Numbered from the stretch's first letter, positions 41,771 to 52,045 are shown. The stretch: DNA of 64,000 bases from Caballeronia humi (GCF_001544475.1 NZ_FCNW02000015.1:62001-126000); one strand, 5' to 3'. Notes: generated from the sequence alone by a model not told the origin. Program-made: numbers and translations.

Positions 41771-42643
41771 ATGTATTCAGCAATCTGGCTGCCTATCGTC
41801 ACTCCGTTTCGAAACGGCCAAGTCGATGTCGATGCACTGCAACGCCTCGCCGATCATTGCCTGCGCACGGAAATCAGTGGCTTCGTCGCGCTTGGCACGA
41901 CCGGCGAAGCGGCGCTGCTTGACCATCACGAACGTATGACGGTACTGCAGGCGCTGTTTGAAGTCGTCGGCACCCGGTTGCCGATCGTCGTCGGCGTCGG
42001 CGGCATCAACACGAGCGAGATGGTTCGAGACGTGCAGCAATTCGATCACTGGGACAGCGGCGGCTACCTGGTCTCGGCACCCGCCTATATCTGTCCCGAT
42101 CAGCGCGGAATTCAATGGCATTTCGAAGAAGTGGCGCGCGCCACCGATCGCCCTATCGTGCTCTACGACGTTCCCCACCGTACCGGCGTCTCCATTGCGT
42201 CCGACACGGTTAAGCGACTCGTCGAATGCAGCAATATCGTGGCGATCAAGGCCTGCGCCCGCGAGACTTTCCGTGCACTGGGCGCCCTGCCGATCAGCAT
42301 GTTGTGCGGCAGCGACGAGATGTTCGTCGACTGTCTGGAGGCCGGTGGCACAGGTGGAATTCTGGCGAGTGCGCATCTATTCGCCGACGCGTTCGTGGAC
42401 ATCCAGGCGAGTTTCGCCGCGGGACGAATTGAAGAAGCACGCGCGCAACTCGAGCGCCTGGTACCGACCATCAAGCTTTTGTTCTCAGCGCCCAATCCTG
42501 CAGCGATCAAGGCGGCACTCGCGATCACCGGGCACATCGATGGTGAGACACGTATGCCAATTTGCGCGGCTTCGAGCGCGTTGATGGAGCAACTCAGGGC
42601 GGCGCTCGCGTCACGCGTCGCAGTGGTTGGCGCTATCGCCTGA
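41771..42643 (+). CDS. DapA-family (dihydrodipicolinate synthase/N-acetylneuraminate lyase) aldolase
   Basis: The 290-residue barrel enzyme has AIWLPIVTPFRNGQVDVDAL, the FVALGTTGEAALLDHHER loop, the proton-relay Tyr in VLYDVPHRTGVSIA and the Schiff-base Lys in IVAIKACARET. All class I pyruvate aldolase landmarks are intact. DapA itself forms part of lysine and cell-wall synthesis; this paralogue may act on another aldehyde. It follows the small 41426 gene with 9 bases between, and nothing else links it to lysine synthesis here. A second substrate-specific role is possible. Confidence 0.92.
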   Translation: MYSAIWLPIVTPFRNGQVDVDALQRLADHCLRTEISGFVALGTTGEAALLDHHERMTVLQALFEVVGTRLPIVVGVGGINTSEMVRDVQQFDHWDSGGYLVSAPAYICPDQRGIQWHFEEVARATDRPIVLYDVPHRTGVSIASDTVKRLVECSNIVAIKACARETFRALGALPISMLCGSDEMFVDCLEAGGTGGILASAHLFADAFVDIQASFAAGRIEEARAQLERLVPTIKLLFSAPNPAAIKAALAITGHIDGETRMPICAASSALMEQLRAALASRVAVVGAIA

Positions 42644-42989
42644 TGCGCACATGCGCCCGTTCACGCGGGCCTGCGAAGCGGGTCGCGCAGAGGATGCGCG
42701 AGTTCGCGCGAAGCCTGAACACAACCGTCGATGATTTCGTCAAAATCGCGCTCGTCGAGCCGCGTTGACAACATTTCTAAGCGGCGCTTCCATATCTCTT
42801 CGGAGCCTTGACGTCCGATCTGCTGAAATGGAAGCGTTACGCGGGCGAGACCCATCGTGCGGAGGGCCTTGGCGCTGCTGGTCACAGCGCCGAGCACTCA
42901 CTCTGTCTGAACTATCACACCAGCGCTTCACTGCATGCATCAGGCGATTCGACGAAGTTGCGAAGCAGATTGGCCGGTTATTGCGCTGC
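42644..42989. other. Intergenic stretch between DapA-like and kdpE genes
   Basis: About 350 bases between convergent genes. A plus-strand frame ending VDDFVKIALVEPR and a minus-strand frame ending near 42661 are both short and without start context. Nothing is supported. Confidence 0.4.
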
Positions 42990-43688
42990 TTATTGCGCTC
43001 CCACCAGCCGATACCCAACGCCAGTTTCGGTGACGATATGCACCGGCTGTGCGGGATCGCTCTCGAGCTTCTGTCGCAGATGCCCCATATAGACCCGCAG
43101 ATAATGCTGGTTTTCGGCTTGCATCGGTCCCCAGACCTCGCGTAGCAGTTGCTGATGAGTCAGCACCCGCCCCGCATGGCGTACGAGCGTCGTGAGCAAC
43201 CGGTACTCGATCGGTGTCAGGTGGACGGCAACGCCATCGCGCGTGACACGGCGTGCCGCCATATCAACCGCGATCTTGCCGAAGCATACCCGCGGTGTTT
43301 CCTGTTCACCGCCGCGATTACGGCGCCGCAACTGTGCCCGAATCCGCGCAAGGAGTTCCGACACGCCGAAGGGCTTGGTCAGAAAATCGTCCGCACCGGC
43401 GTCGAGCGCCGCGACCTTGGTCTCTTCGTGCGTGCGCGCCGACAACACGATCACCGGCTGACTGCTCCAATTCCGCAACTCGCGGATAACGTCGATCCCG
43501 TCGGCATCCGGCAGGCCCAGGTCCACGACGATCAGATCCGGCTTGCGTGTGGCCGCTTCGCGCAGACCTTGCTGCCCGGTCTCCGCCTCGATCACATTCA
43601 TTCCCTGGGCTTCCAGCGTGGCACGCACGAAGCGCCGGATTTGTTTATCGTCTTCGATCATGACGACGGTCACAGTCGGTTCGCTCAT
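42990..43688 (-). CDS. kdpE: KdpE response regulator
   Basis: The 232-residue protein has an OmpR-type receiver (VVMIEDDKQIRRFVRATLEA, phospho-acceptor Asp56 in IVVDLGLPDADG, VLSARTHEETKV, LTKPFGVSELLARI) and a C-terminal winged helix (VHLTPIEYRLLTTLVRHAGR, VYMGHLRQKLE). Phosphorylated by KdpD, it activates kdpFABC when K+ is scarce. It overlaps kdpD by four bases and is the last gene of the kdp run. Confidence 0.96.
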   Translation of the reverse strand: MSEPTVTVVMIEDDKQIRRFVRATLEAQGMNVIEAETGQQGLREAATRKPDLIVVDLGLPDADGIDVIRELRNWSSQPVIVLSARTHEETKVAALDAGADDFLTKPFGVSELLARIRAQLRRRNRGGEQETPRVCFGKIAVDMAARRVTRDGVAVHLTPIEYRLLTTLVRHAGRVLTHQQLLREVWGPMQAENQHYLRVYMGHLRQKLESDPAQPVHIVTETGVGYRLVGAQ

Positions 43689-46477
43689 GATTGATCCGCT
43701 ATGGAAGCAGACGGCGTCTCGGTGTCCCCGTCGGGAAGCGCCTCTACGGGCGGCGGCTCATTGGCGGGCAAGGTGAAACAAAAGCGAGCCCCAATCACGT
43801 GCCCTTCTCCATCCACGCGGTTCTCCACGCCGATCTTGCCGCCATGCGCCTCGACGATCGCCCGGCAAATCGCGAGGCCCAGGCCGATGCCCGGTTTCGC
43901 CGACTCCTTTTCGCCGCGCGTGAATTTGTCAAAGAGTCGCGGCTCCATGCCTGAAGGAACCCCCGGACCGTTGTCCTCCACGCATACGCGGACAAACTTC
44001 TGATCAGCGTGGCGTTCGACCACCGCGTCGATGACGAGCGCTGTGCCCCGTGGCGTGTATTTCGCTGCGTTCTCGAAGAGATTCGCGAAGAGCCGCTCCA
44101 TGAGGACCGCGTCCAACTGCACGAGCGGCAGTTCCGGCGGAACGCGGACTTTCACCGGATGTCCGTCGAGCGTGCGGCGGCAAACCGCAAGCGCGGCGCC
44201 CACCACCTCTTCGAGCATCGACCATTGCCGGTTCAGGCGTATCGCCCCAGCCTCCAGACGCGCCATATCGAGCAGATTCGTCACCAGACCGCTCATGCGC
44301 AGCGCTTCTTCGTGGATCGCCGAAATCAGTTCCTGAGTCGAATCGCTGGCATCGACCGTCGGTTGCTGCCGTTCGGAAAGCACCGACGCGAAGCCGACGA
44401 TCGACGTGAGCGGTGTGCGCAGGTCATGGGAGATCGCCGACAGCAGCGAGTTGCGCAAGCGCTCGGACTCCATGCTGACCAGCGCATCCTGGGCGATTTC
44501 CACGTAGTGAACACGTTCAAGCGCCAAAGCAATTTGCGCGGCGAACGTGTCGATCATGCGCTGCTGCTCGGGAACGGCAAGCTCCGCGGGCCGGCCGGTC
44601 ACGATGGCGAGCACGCCGCGAGTGCGCATCGGCGCCTTTAGCGGCAAGTACAACGCTTCGGTCGCGGGCAACGTGTCGGTGCCCCGTCCTGCGGGCTTTT
44701 GCTGGTCATATACCCATTGCGCGATATCGAGGTCGAGGCTCGCGGCATCGAGCGTGACTTGCGGATTGGGCTCGTCGACCTTCTGCCGGACTTTTTCGGC
44801 GCTGTCGGGAAGCAGGATCGCGACCTTTGCCTGAAAAACCTCCCCCACATGGCGGCTGCCGATCTCGATGATCTGCTGCGTCGTCAACGCGGCGCCCAGC
44901 TCACGCGTCATCGCATACATCGCGCCGGTGCGCCGTTCGCGCAGCGACGCGATGTGAGCCTGCCGCCGCAGGTTCGATGTCAGGTGACTGATCGTGAGCG
45001 ATGTCATCAGCATCACGACGAAGGTCAACAGATACTGCGTGTCCGATACCGAGAACGAGAGTTGCGGTGGTACAAAGAAGAAATCGAATGCAGCGACGCT
45101 CAGAAACGACAGCAGAACGCCCGGACCCCGCCCCAGACGAACGGCTGCGAAGATGACGCCCAGCAGATACAGCATGACCAGGTTCGTGACGGCGATCTGA
45201 AGATGAGACAACGCGCTCGCGAGCACGGTAATCGCCGCTCCGATCGCGAGGGCATACAGGTAAGCGTTGGGCCGGGATCGGGCTTCTGCGCCCGCGTCGG
45301 CGAAGTTCAGGATGCCCTGGCGCGTGCCGCGCCCCTCTTGCGTGAGGCTTGCACCAACAAGCGTCACGTCGATCTCGGCCGCGCATCGCACGAGATGTTC
45401 TCCGACTGACCGTGCAAAGATTCGCTGCCAACCATGAGTCGCCGACGCGCCAGCCACGAGCTTCGCGACATTGCGCATCCGCGCGTAGGCGACCAGCGTC
45501 CGGGCAGCATCCGTGCCGTCGAGCGTGACGGTTTCAGCACCGAGTTCGGACGCGAGCTTGAGCGCATCGAGCGTGCGCTTGCGCATCCCGTCAGAAAGCC
45601 GCTGAAGATTGGGCGTCTCGACATAGACTGCCAGCCAGTCCGCCTTGAGACTGGCTGCGAGGCGCGCCGCCGCGCGCACCAGCGCCGCGCTCTCCGGCCC
45701 AGGACCGACGCACACCATAAGCCGCTCGCGCGCCTGCCAAATCCGGTCGATCGACTGGTCCGCGCGATACTCCCGCATTTGTGCGTCGACGCGATCGGCC
45801 GTGCGGCGCAGCGCCAGTTCGCGCAGCGCAATCAGGTTGCCCTTGCGAAAGAAATTGCGCACCGCACGTTCGGCCTGCTGCGGCAGATAAACCTTGCCTT
45901 CGCGCAGTCGCTCAAGCAGTTCCTCGGCGGGCAGATCGACCAGAGTGACTTCGTCAGCAAGATCGAACACGCGGTCGGGAACGGTTTCCCACACGCGGAT
46001 GCCCGTGATCCGCCCGACGATGTCGTTCAGGCTCTCCAGATGCTGGACGTTGACGGTCGTGTACACATCGATGCCCGAGTCCAGCAACTCGTACACGTCC
46101 TGCCATCGCTTAACGTGCCGGGCGCCCTGCACGTTGGAGTGCGCGAGTTCGTCGACGAGAATCAGTTGCGGCTTGCGCGCGAGGGCCGCGTCGACGTCGA
46201 ACTCGGCGAGCTTGCGGTTGCGATATTCGATGTGCGCCGGCGGCAGTACGTCGAGACCGTCGAGCAACGCAAGCGTTTCCCTGCGTCCATGCGTCTCGAC
46301 GATCCCCGCCACGACGTCGATGCCCTCGTCCAGTCGCCGGCGTGCGGCCTGCAACATCGCGAACGTCTTGCCGACCCCCGCCGATGCACCGAAGAAAATC
46401 TTCAGCCGGCCGCGCTGACGCTTCTCTTCGTCGCGCTGGATCTTTTCGAGCAGTTCATCCGGATCGGGGCGGTCCAT
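43685..46477 (-). CDS. kdpD: KdpD sensor histidine kinase
   Basis: This 930-residue membrane kinase starts with the KdpD domain (LKIFFGASAGVGKTFAMLQA with a Walker-like loop), then a universal-stress-like domain (RVDAQMREYRADQSIDRI, VCVGPGPESAALVRAAARLA). Four closely spaced membrane helices follow, then a GAF-like part, the His phospho-acceptor region ISHDLRTPLTSIVGF and an ATP-binding domain (NLFENAAKYTPRG, DNGPGVP). The ATG sharing one base with the kdpC stop was taken over a GTG one codon earlier. It senses low K+ or osmotic stress and drives KdpE. Confidence 0.96.
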   Translation of the reverse strand: MDRPDPDELLEKIQRDEEKRQRGRLKIFFGASAGVGKTFAMLQAARRRLDEGIDVVAGIVETHGRRETLALLDGLDVLPPAHIEYRNRKLAEFDVDAALARKPQLILVDELAHSNVQGARHVKRWQDVYELLDSGIDVYTTVNVQHLESLNDIVGRITGIRVWETVPDRVFDLADEVTLVDLPAEELLERLREGKVYLPQQAERAVRNFFRKGNLIALRELALRRTADRVDAQMREYRADQSIDRIWQARERLMVCVGPGPESAALVRAAARLAASLKADWLAVYVETPNLQRLSDGMRKRTLDALKLASELGAETVTLDGTDAARTLVAYARMRNVAKLVAGASATHGWQRIFARSVGEHLVRCAAEIDVTLVGASLTQEGRGTRQGILNFADAGAEARSRPNAYLYALAIGAAITVLASALSHLQIAVTNLVMLYLLGVIFAAVRLGRGPGVLLSFLSVAAFDFFFVPPQLSFSVSDTQYLLTFVVMLMTSLTISHLTSNLRRQAHIASLRERRTGAMYAMTRELGAALTTQQIIEIGSRHVGEVFQAKVAILLPDSAEKVRQKVDEPNPQVTLDAASLDLDIAQWVYDQQKPAGRGTDTLPATEALYLPLKAPMRTRGVLAIVTGRPAELAVPEQQRMIDTFAAQIALALERVHYVEIAQDALVSMESERLRNSLLSAISHDLRTPLTSIVGFASVLSERQQPTVDASDSTQELISAIHEEALRMSGLVTNLLDMARLEAGAIRLNRQWSMLEEVVGAALAVCRRTLDGHPVKVRVPPELPLVQLDAVLMERLFANLFENAAKYTPRGTALVIDAVVERHADQKFVRVCVEDNGPGVPSGMEPRLFDKFTRGEKESAKPGIGLGLAICRAIVEAHGGKIGVENRVDGEGHVIGARFCFTLPANEPPPVEALPDGDTETPSASIADQS

Positions 46478-47058
46478 CACTGCGCGGGCTTCAGCTCATC
46501 GAGCGCGAGGTTGAGCTTCAGCACGTTTACGCGCGCTTCGCCCAGCACGCCGAACTGGCGGCCGCTCGTATTGCGCTGCACGAGGGCGTCGACGTCGTTG
46601 CGCGACAGCTTGCGCGCCTTCGCGACACGATCGATCTGATACGCAGCCGCTGCCGGGCTGATCTCCGGGTCGAGCCCGCTGCCCGAGGACGTAGCCAGAT
46701 CGACCGGCACGGGTGCGGTATTCGACGGATCGGCGTCGTGCAGTGCGGCAAGACGGCCCTTCACTTCGTCGGCGAGTGCCGGGTTGGTCGGCCCGAGGTT
46801 CGAGCCGCTCGACGCCTGTGCGTTATACGGATTGGGCGCCGTGGCGGACAGGCGTCCCCAGAAGTATCGCGGCGCGTCGAACTGCTGGCCGATCAGCTCG
46901 GAGCCAAGCGCCTTGCCGTCCTTCACGATCAGGCTGCCGCTCGCCTGACCGGGGAAAGCCGCGCGGCCGATCGCGGTGACCACGACCGGATACAGACCGC
47001 CGGTGATGACCGTCATTGCGGCGAACAGCACCAGCACGGGACGAATGATATTTTTCAT
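46477..47058 (-). CDS. kdpC: Potassium-transporting ATPase subunit KdpC
   Basis: The 193-residue protein has one N-terminal membrane helix ([20 protein letters not shown]) and a periplasmic domain with [57 protein letters not shown] and a C-terminal INVLKLNL-like segment. KdpC stabilises the KdpFABC complex. It lies 54 bases after kdpB and is coupled to kdpD by TGATG. Confidence 0.96.
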   Translation of the reverse strand: MKNIIRPVLVLFAAMTVITGGLYPVVVTAIGRAAFPGQASGSLIVKDGKALGSELIGQQFDAPRYFWGRLSATAPNPYNAQASSGSNLGPTNPALADEVKGRLAALHDADPSNTAPVPVDLATSSGSGLDPEISPAAAAYQIDRVAKARKLSRNDVDALVQRNTSGRQFGVLGEARVNVLKLNLALDELKPAQ

Positions 47059-47112
47059 GATGGTTGACTCTAGGGTTGATTCTTCGTTTGAAGCGATTCA
47101 CTCGATAGGTTT

Positions 47113-49266
47113 TCAGGCCCAGCCGAAGCCCGTCAGAACCATGTCGATCAGCTTGATGAACGGGAACGGAAGCAATATCCCGCCAAGGCCATAAACCAGC
47201 AGATTGCGCCGCAAGAGAGCCGCTGCACCCAATGCGCGATACTTGACGCCCTTCAGCGCCAGCGGAATCAGGAACACGATGATGAGCGCATTGAAGATCA
47301 CCGCCGAGAGAATCGCGGAAGCGGGCGAGGTCAGATGCATTACGTCGAGTACGCGCAGTTGCGGATACGTCGTGGCGAACGCGGCCGGGATGATCGCGAA
47401 ATATTTCGCTACGTCATTCGCAATCGAGAAGGTAGTGAGCGAGCCACGGGTCATCAGCATCTGCTTGCCGATCTCGACGATCTCGATCAGCTTGGTCGGA
47501 TTCGAATCGAGGTCGACCATGTTGCCGGCCTCTTTCGCCGCTTGTGTGCCGGAGTTCATCGCGACCGCGACGTCTGCCTGCGCGAGCGCTGGCGCGTCGT
47601 TGGTGCCGTCGCCCGTCATCGCGACCAGGCGCCCTTCGGACTGATGCCCGCGGATCGTCGCAAGCTTGGCTTCCGGCGTTGCTTCGGCAAGGTAATCATC
47701 GACGCCCGCTTCGGCCGCGATCGCCGCAGCCGTCAGCCGGTTGTCGCCCGTCACCATCACGGTCTTGATGCCCATCTTGCGCAGTTCGGCAAAGCGCTCC
47801 TTGATGCCGCCCTTCACGATGTCCTTCAATTCGATGACACCCAGCACGCGCGCAACGTCGCCCTGCTTCTCGGCGACCACGAGCGGCGTGCTGCCGCGCC
47901 GCGCGACGCTGTCGACGGCGGTCTGGACTTCCTGCGGATAACGTCCGCCATGCGTCTCCACGTACTGCTTCACCGAATTCGCCGCGCCCTTGCGGATTTC
48001 GTGATCCGGCATGTCGACACCGCTCATGCGCGTCTGCGCGCTAAAGCTCAGGAAGGTCGCGTGCAGCATCGCCATGTCGCGCTGGCGAATGTTGAAGCGC
48101 TGCTTGGCGAGCACCACGATGCTGCGGCCTTCAGGCGTTTCGTCCGCGAGCGACGCGAGTTGTGCGGCATCCGCGAGGTCGTGTTCCGACAGGCCCGGCG
48201 CCGGCACGAACGCCGACGCCTGACGGTTGCCCAGCGTGATGGTGCCGGTCTTGTCGAGCAGCAACACGTCGACGTCGCCCGCCGCTTCGACCGCACGGCC
48301 GGAAGTGGCAATCACGTTCGCCTGCATCATCCGGCTCATGCCCGCGACACCGATCGCCGAAAGCAAGCCGCCGATGGTCGTCGGGATCAGGCAGACGAGC
48401 AGCGCGACGAGCGCGGTGATCGTCACGACGTGGCCGGACTTCATCGCCTCGACCGAGAACATCGAGAATGGCAGGAGCGTCGCGGTGGCGAACAGCAGCA
48501 CCAGCGTGAGCGCGACGAGCAGGATCGTGAGTGCGATCTCGTTCGGCGTCTTCTGGCGCTTCGCGCCTTCGACCATCGCGATCATGCGGTCGAGGAACGC
48601 CTCGCCCGGATTGACCGTCACGCGCATCACGATCCAGTCCGAGAGCACACGCGTGCCGCCCGTGACCGCGGAGAAGTCGCCACCCGACTCGCGGATCACC
48701 GGCGCGGACTCACCCGTGATCGCCGATTCGTCGACCGATGCGACGCCTTCGATCACATCGCCGTCGGCGGGAATCACATCGCCTGTTTCGACGAGCACGA
48801 CATCGCCCTTGCGCAAGTCCGTCGACGCCAGGATCTGAACCGGCGACTTGGGATGGGGCTGATTCAGCTTTTTCGCCACCACGTTGTGCTTCGCGCTTCT
48901 GAGCGACGCAGCCTGTGCCTTCGAACGGCCCTCGGCAAGCGCCTCGGCGAAGTTCGCGAACAGCACCGTGAACCACAGCCACAGCGCGACCGCGAGAATG
49001 AACCCCGAGGGCGCCTCGGCCTGACCCGCGAGTGCGGCGAACCACAGGACCGTGGTGAGAATGCTGCCGACATACACGCAGAACATGACCGGATTGCGCA
49101 GCTGCGTGCGCGGCGTGAGCTTCCTGAACGAGTCGACGATCGCCGGCTTGACGATCTGCGGATCGAACATCGAGCGCGCTGCCGAGCGCGTATGGATGCC
49201 CGGCTCCGGCGCCTTCTCGGGCGCCTTGTTCGGAGAATTGACGGGCGGTTTGACAATAGTAGACAT
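47113..49266 (-). CDS. kdpB: Potassium-transporting P-type ATPase KdpB
   Basis: The 717-residue P-type ATPase has the actuator TGES at about residues 184-187, the phosphorylated Asp338 in [13 protein letters not shown], the hinge [20 protein letters not shown], and the C-terminal membrane helices. The N-terminus has a Pro/Lys-rich extension of about 30 residues before [12 protein letters not shown]. KdpB hydrolyses ATP to drive K+ entering through KdpA. AGAGGAA precedes the ATG. It lies 24 bases downstream of kdpA. Confidence 0.97.
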   Translation of the reverse strand: MSTIVKPPVNSPNKAPEKAPEPGIHTRSAARSMFDPQIVKPAIVDSFRKLTPRTQLRNPVMFCVYVGSILTTVLWFAALAGQAEAPSGFILAVALWLWFTVLFANFAEALAEGRSKAQAASLRSAKHNVVAKKLNQPHPKSPVQILASTDLRKGDVVLVETGDVIPADGDVIEGVASVDESAITGESAPVIRESGGDFSAVTGGTRVLSDWIVMRVTVNPGEAFLDRMIAMVEGAKRQKTPNEIALTILLVALTLVLLFATATLLPFSMFSVEAMKSGHVVTITALVALLVCLIPTTIGGLLSAIGVAGMSRMMQANVIATSGRAVEAAGDVDVLLLDKTGTITLGNRQASAFVPAPGLSEHDLADAAQLASLADETPEGRSIVVLAKQRFNIRQRDMAMLHATFLSFSAQTRMSGVDMPDHEIRKGAANSVKQYVETHGGRYPQEVQTAVDSVARRGSTPLVVAEKQGDVARVLGVIELKDIVKGGIKERFAELRKMGIKTVMVTGDNRLTAAAIAAEAGVDDYLAEATPEAKLATIRGHQSEGRLVAMTGDGTNDAPALAQADVAVAMNSGTQAAKEAGNMVDLDSNPTKLIEIVEIGKQMLMTRGSLTTFSIANDVAKYFAIIPAAFATTYPQLRVLDVMHLTSPASAILSAVIFNALIIVFLIPLALKGVKYRALGAAALLRRNLLVYGLGGILLPFPFIKLIDMVLTGFGWA

Positions 49267-49290
49267 GCTTTCCTCTGAATCAGTGACCGC

Positions 49291-51099
49291 TTATTTGCCG
49301 GAAATCATCTGGAGATGCTCGACCACCGGCCCGAGCGCGAGCGCCGGCACGTAGGTCAGTGCACCGACCAGCACGACGGTGCCGAGCAACAGCACGACAA
49401 AGAGCGGACCGTGCGTCGGCAATGTGCCGGCGGTGACCGCGATCCGTTTCTTGGCCGCGAGCGCGCCTGCAATGGCGAGCACGGGAATAAGCGAACCGAA
49501 GCGGCCGAACCACATCGCGATGGCGAGCGTTACGTTGTAGAACGGCGTGCTGACGGTCAGACCCGCGAACGCGCTGCCGTTGTTGTTCGCCGCCGAGCTG
49601 TAGGCATAGAGAACCTCCGAGAATCCATGCGCGCCAGGATTCAGAATCCCCGCAGTGCCGGCCGTGGTCAGCACGCCAAGCGACGCACCGACCAGCACCA
49701 GAAATGGCGTGAGCAGCACCACGATAGCGACCATCTTCATCTCGTACGATTCAATCTTCTTGCCGACATATTCCGGCGTGCGCCCGATCATCAAGCCGGC
49801 GACGAACACCGCGAGCAGCGCGAACACCAGCATGCCGTAGAGGCCCGAGCCGACGCCGCCGAAGATCACCTCGCCCAACTGGATCAGCAGGAGCGGCACG
49901 AAGCCGCCCAACGGCGTGAGCGAGTCGTGCATGTTGTTGACCGCACCGCAGGATGCCGAGGTCGTAGCGACGCTGAAGATGCCTGACTGGGCGATGCCGA
50001 AGCGCGTTTCCTTGCCTTCCGCGTTGCCGCCAGCCTGAAGAGGCGAAGCGGTCTGATCGACGTGCAGCGATGCGAAGAGCGGATTGCCAGCCTGCTCCGC
50101 CGAGATCTCGCCCCAGCATGCGACGGCAAACGCGATCGTCATCGCGGCAAGCACGGCATAACCCTGCCGCCTGTCGCCGACCATGCGGCCGAACACCACA
50201 CACAGCGCCGCCGGGATGACCAGCATCGCAATCATTTGAGCGAAGTTGGAGAACGGCGTCGGGTTTTCGAGCGGATGCGCGGAATTGGCGTTGAAGAATC
50301 CACCGCCGTTGGTGCCGAGCATCTTGATCGCTTCCTGCGATGCAACCGGGCCCATCGCGATCGTCTGCTTGTCGGCCTTGTTGTCCTGCATGACCGGATT
50401 GCCCTTCGCGTCCTTGACCGGATTGCCCTGGGCGTCGGTCTTCGGCGTCTGATAGGTCGTGACCTGCAGCGTCGCGACGTCCTTGTACGGCTCGAAGTTC
50501 TGGATCACGCCCTGGCTCACAAACACCAGCGCAAAAACGACGGCCAGCGGAGCAAGGATGTACAGCGTGATACGCGTGAGATCGACCCAGAAGTTGCCGA
50601 TGGTCGTCGCGGTATGACGCGCGAAGCCCCGGATCAATGCAACAACGACCGCAATGCCAGTCGCGGCCGACAGGAAGTTCTGAACAGTCAAGCCCAGCAT
50701 CTGTGCAAGGTAACCGAGCGTGCTTTCGCCGCCGTAGTCCTGCCAGTTCGTGTTGGTCACGAAGCTCACTGCAGTGTTAAACGCTGCGTCCGGCGTCATC
50801 GCGCCAAGCGCTTGCGGGTTGAGCGGCAACCATTGCTGCACGCGCAGCAGTGCATAGAGCGCGAGCGTGCCGACTGCGCTGAAGGCGAGCACCGCGAGTG
50901 CGTAGTGCTTCCACGACATTTCCACGTCGGGATCGACACCGGCGAGCTTGTAGAGCACCGCCTCGACCGGCCGGCCAATCCGGCGCACGACCACCGACGA
51001 GCCGTCCATTACGCCCGTGATATAGCGGCCTAACGGGATTGCCAGCGCAATCAATACGACGATGAATAAGCCGGTCTGAAACAGATTATTGGCGTTCAT
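49291..51099 (-). CDS. kdpA: Potassium-transporting ATPase K+-binding subunit KdpA
   Basis: The 602-residue protein has around ten membrane helices and K+ channel-like filter loops: SFVTNTNWQDYGGESTLGYL, MLGTNGGGFFNANSAHPLEN and AYSSAANNNGSAFAG. A polar periplasmic insert of about 40 residues with repeated Asp/Lys/Gly (TDAQGNPVKDAKGNPVM) lies after the fifth helix. The ATG (MNANNLF) has GGAGG 7 bases upstream and overlaps the kdpF stop. It binds and conducts K+. Confidence 0.97.
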   Translation of the reverse strand: MNANNLFQTGLFIVVLIALAIPLGRYITGVMDGSSVVVRRIGRPVEAVLYKLAGVDPDVEMSWKHYALAVLAFSAVGTLALYALLRVQQWLPLNPQALGAMTPDAAFNTAVSFVTNTNWQDYGGESTLGYLAQMLGLTVQNFLSAATGIAVVVALIRGFARHTATTIGNFWVDLTRITLYILAPLAVVFALVFVSQGVIQNFEPYKDVATLQVTTYQTPKTDAQGNPVKDAKGNPVMQDNKADKQTIAMGPVASQEAIKMLGTNGGGFFNANSAHPLENPTPFSNFAQMIAMLVIPAALCVVFGRMVGDRRQGYAVLAAMTIAFAVACWGEISAEQAGNPLFASLHVDQTASPLQAGGNAEGKETRFGIAQSGIFSVATTSASCGAVNNMHDSLTPLGGFVPLLLIQLGEVIFGGVGSGLYGMLVFALLAVFVAGLMIGRTPEYVGKKIESYEMKMVAIVVLLTPFLVLVGASLGVLTTAGTAGILNPGAHGFSEVLYAYSSAANNNGSAFAGLTVSTPFYNVTLAIAMWFGRFGSLIPVLAIAGALAAKKRIAVTAGTLPTHGPLFVVLLLGTVVLVGALTYVPALALGPVVEHLQMISGK

Positions 51100-51191
51100 T
51101 CCAGGTCCTCCGCACGCAGCAGTGCGTACACGAGGTAAACAAACAAAAGAAGCGTCGAGGCACCCGCGAGCACCAGCATCCAGGCGGTCAT
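51096..51191 (-). CDS. kdpF: KdpF small membrane subunit
   Basis: This 31-residue peptide is a single hydrophobic helix: MTAWMLVLAGASTLLLFVYL followed by VYALLRAEDLE. Hydrophobic helix plus short charged tail, directly before and overlapping kdpA (ATGA), is exactly KdpF. GGGAGG precedes its ATG. It stabilises the Kdp complex through lipid contacts. It is shorter than the usual cutoff for gene calling. Confidence 0.9.
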   Translation of the reverse strand: MTAWMLVLAGASTLLLFVYLVYALLRAEDLE

Positions 51192-51292
51192 GGACGGCCT
51201 CCCGGAGCACGGCGCAGCTTGGCGCAGCCAGCAGTCAGTGCCACGCACAGGCCGAAGAACACGGCGATGCCGGCAACGTAAAGTAAGTCCAT
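51188..51292 (-). CDS. Extra small membrane peptide at the head of the kdp operon
   Basis: A 34-residue frame (MDLLYVAGIAVFFGLCVALT then AGCAKLRRAPGGRP) has one membrane helix and a basic tail. Its stop overlaps the kdpF start (ATGA), the same coupling as between kdpF and kdpA. GGGAG lies about 10 bases upstream of its ATG. The gene arrangement strongly suggests translation as part of the kdp operon. A similar tiny gene before kdpF exists in some other bacteria as far as I recall, but I know no assigned function. It could be a second KdpF-like lipid-facing helix. Confidence 0.72.
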   Translation of the reverse strand: MDLLYVAGIAVFFGLCVALTAGCAKLRRAPGGRP

Positions 51293-51700
51293 TCTTATGA
51301 GCTCCCGTAGCGAATTCGGACGAACTGAAGCGTACTCAAATCCCCGTAAAAGCCCGGCTAAGAGTTGATCTCCCCGTATAAAGAAGTTGTAAACGCCCGT
51401 CAACTTCGATGGCGAGATGGGTGCTATCGGGGAAGTGGTCGCAAGGGGGCGCCGAGGCATAGCCGTGTCGTAATAGCCGCGGTCTTATCGGCGCGCTTCA
51501 CTGGCCTGCCAGAGCGCCCCCGTGGTTCGTACTTACGTCAGCATTACGCGGCGGGGATATCTTTTTTCATCGTTTTTACGTTGGACGTCCTAGACTCGTC
51601 GGTGTGTTCAACAGCATGCCGCCTTCTCCCAATGCGGCGCTCTCATCAAATGGCCTTGGCCCAGACTCTCCAAACCCGCTCGTTGCGCCGTAACCGATCC
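51293..51700. other. Kdp promoter region and divergent leader
   Basis: About 400 bases between the kdp small peptide and the divergent gene at 51701. The kdp promoter and KdpE site must lie here, but no clear direct repeat was identified. Open frames crossing it continue upstream of both genes and are not supported. Confidence 0.4.
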
Positions 51701-51985
51701 ATGCCCGTCAACGATGCGTGCGTCAAGATTCCCCATCCACATTTGACTTCAACGTTGCAACTTCTCGTGACACTGCCCGGCACGTCCTCATTGAACGCCA
51801 TGCGCGCGTTGCGCCGCGCGTTGGGGGCTGCACTGCGCATATACGTGGTGAAGATCGATCGTGCGCGCACCACAATCACGCTTCAGATCGAGACGACACG
51901 CTCCGCGTTGACCGACGTCATCGGGTCACTTGCCGCAGGCTTGCCGGAAGCAACCGTCGGCCGGGTAAGAGCGAACGCGTTCTAG
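51701..51985 (+). CDS. Small protein of unknown function, fold-like the 41426 protein
   Basis: The 94-residue protein reads MPVNDACVKIPHPHLTSTLQ, LLVTLPGTSSLNAMRALRRA, AALRIYVVKIDRARTTITLQ and ends LPEATVGRVRANAF. The alternation beta-alpha-beta-beta-alpha-beta and the end LPEAxxxxxRxxxF match the last 75 residues of the protein at 41426, though identity is low. The ATG was chosen as the frame upstream is low-quality; no clear ribosome-binding site is present. It is divergent from kdp and might be a K+- or stress-linked protein by position; this is weak. Confidence 0.6.
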   Translation: MPVNDACVKIPHPHLTSTLQLLVTLPGTSSLNAMRALRRALGAALRIYVVKIDRARTTITLQIETTRSALTDVIGSLAAGLPEATVGRVRANAF

Positions 51986-52045
51986 CAGTGTCCCATCGAC
52001 AGACACCCCGTCCGGGACCGTGCCACGTCAGGGCACAATTGCCAG

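Noticed and set aside
42661..42897. Minus-strand 78-codon frame before kdpE
   Set aside because: No ribosome-binding site, no homology recognised, short; could be chance.
47335..49278. Long open frame (647 codons) opposite kdpB
   Set aside because: Translation is His/Arg/Asp-rich without any domain and mirrors codon bias of kdpB on the other strand; a high-GC shadow.
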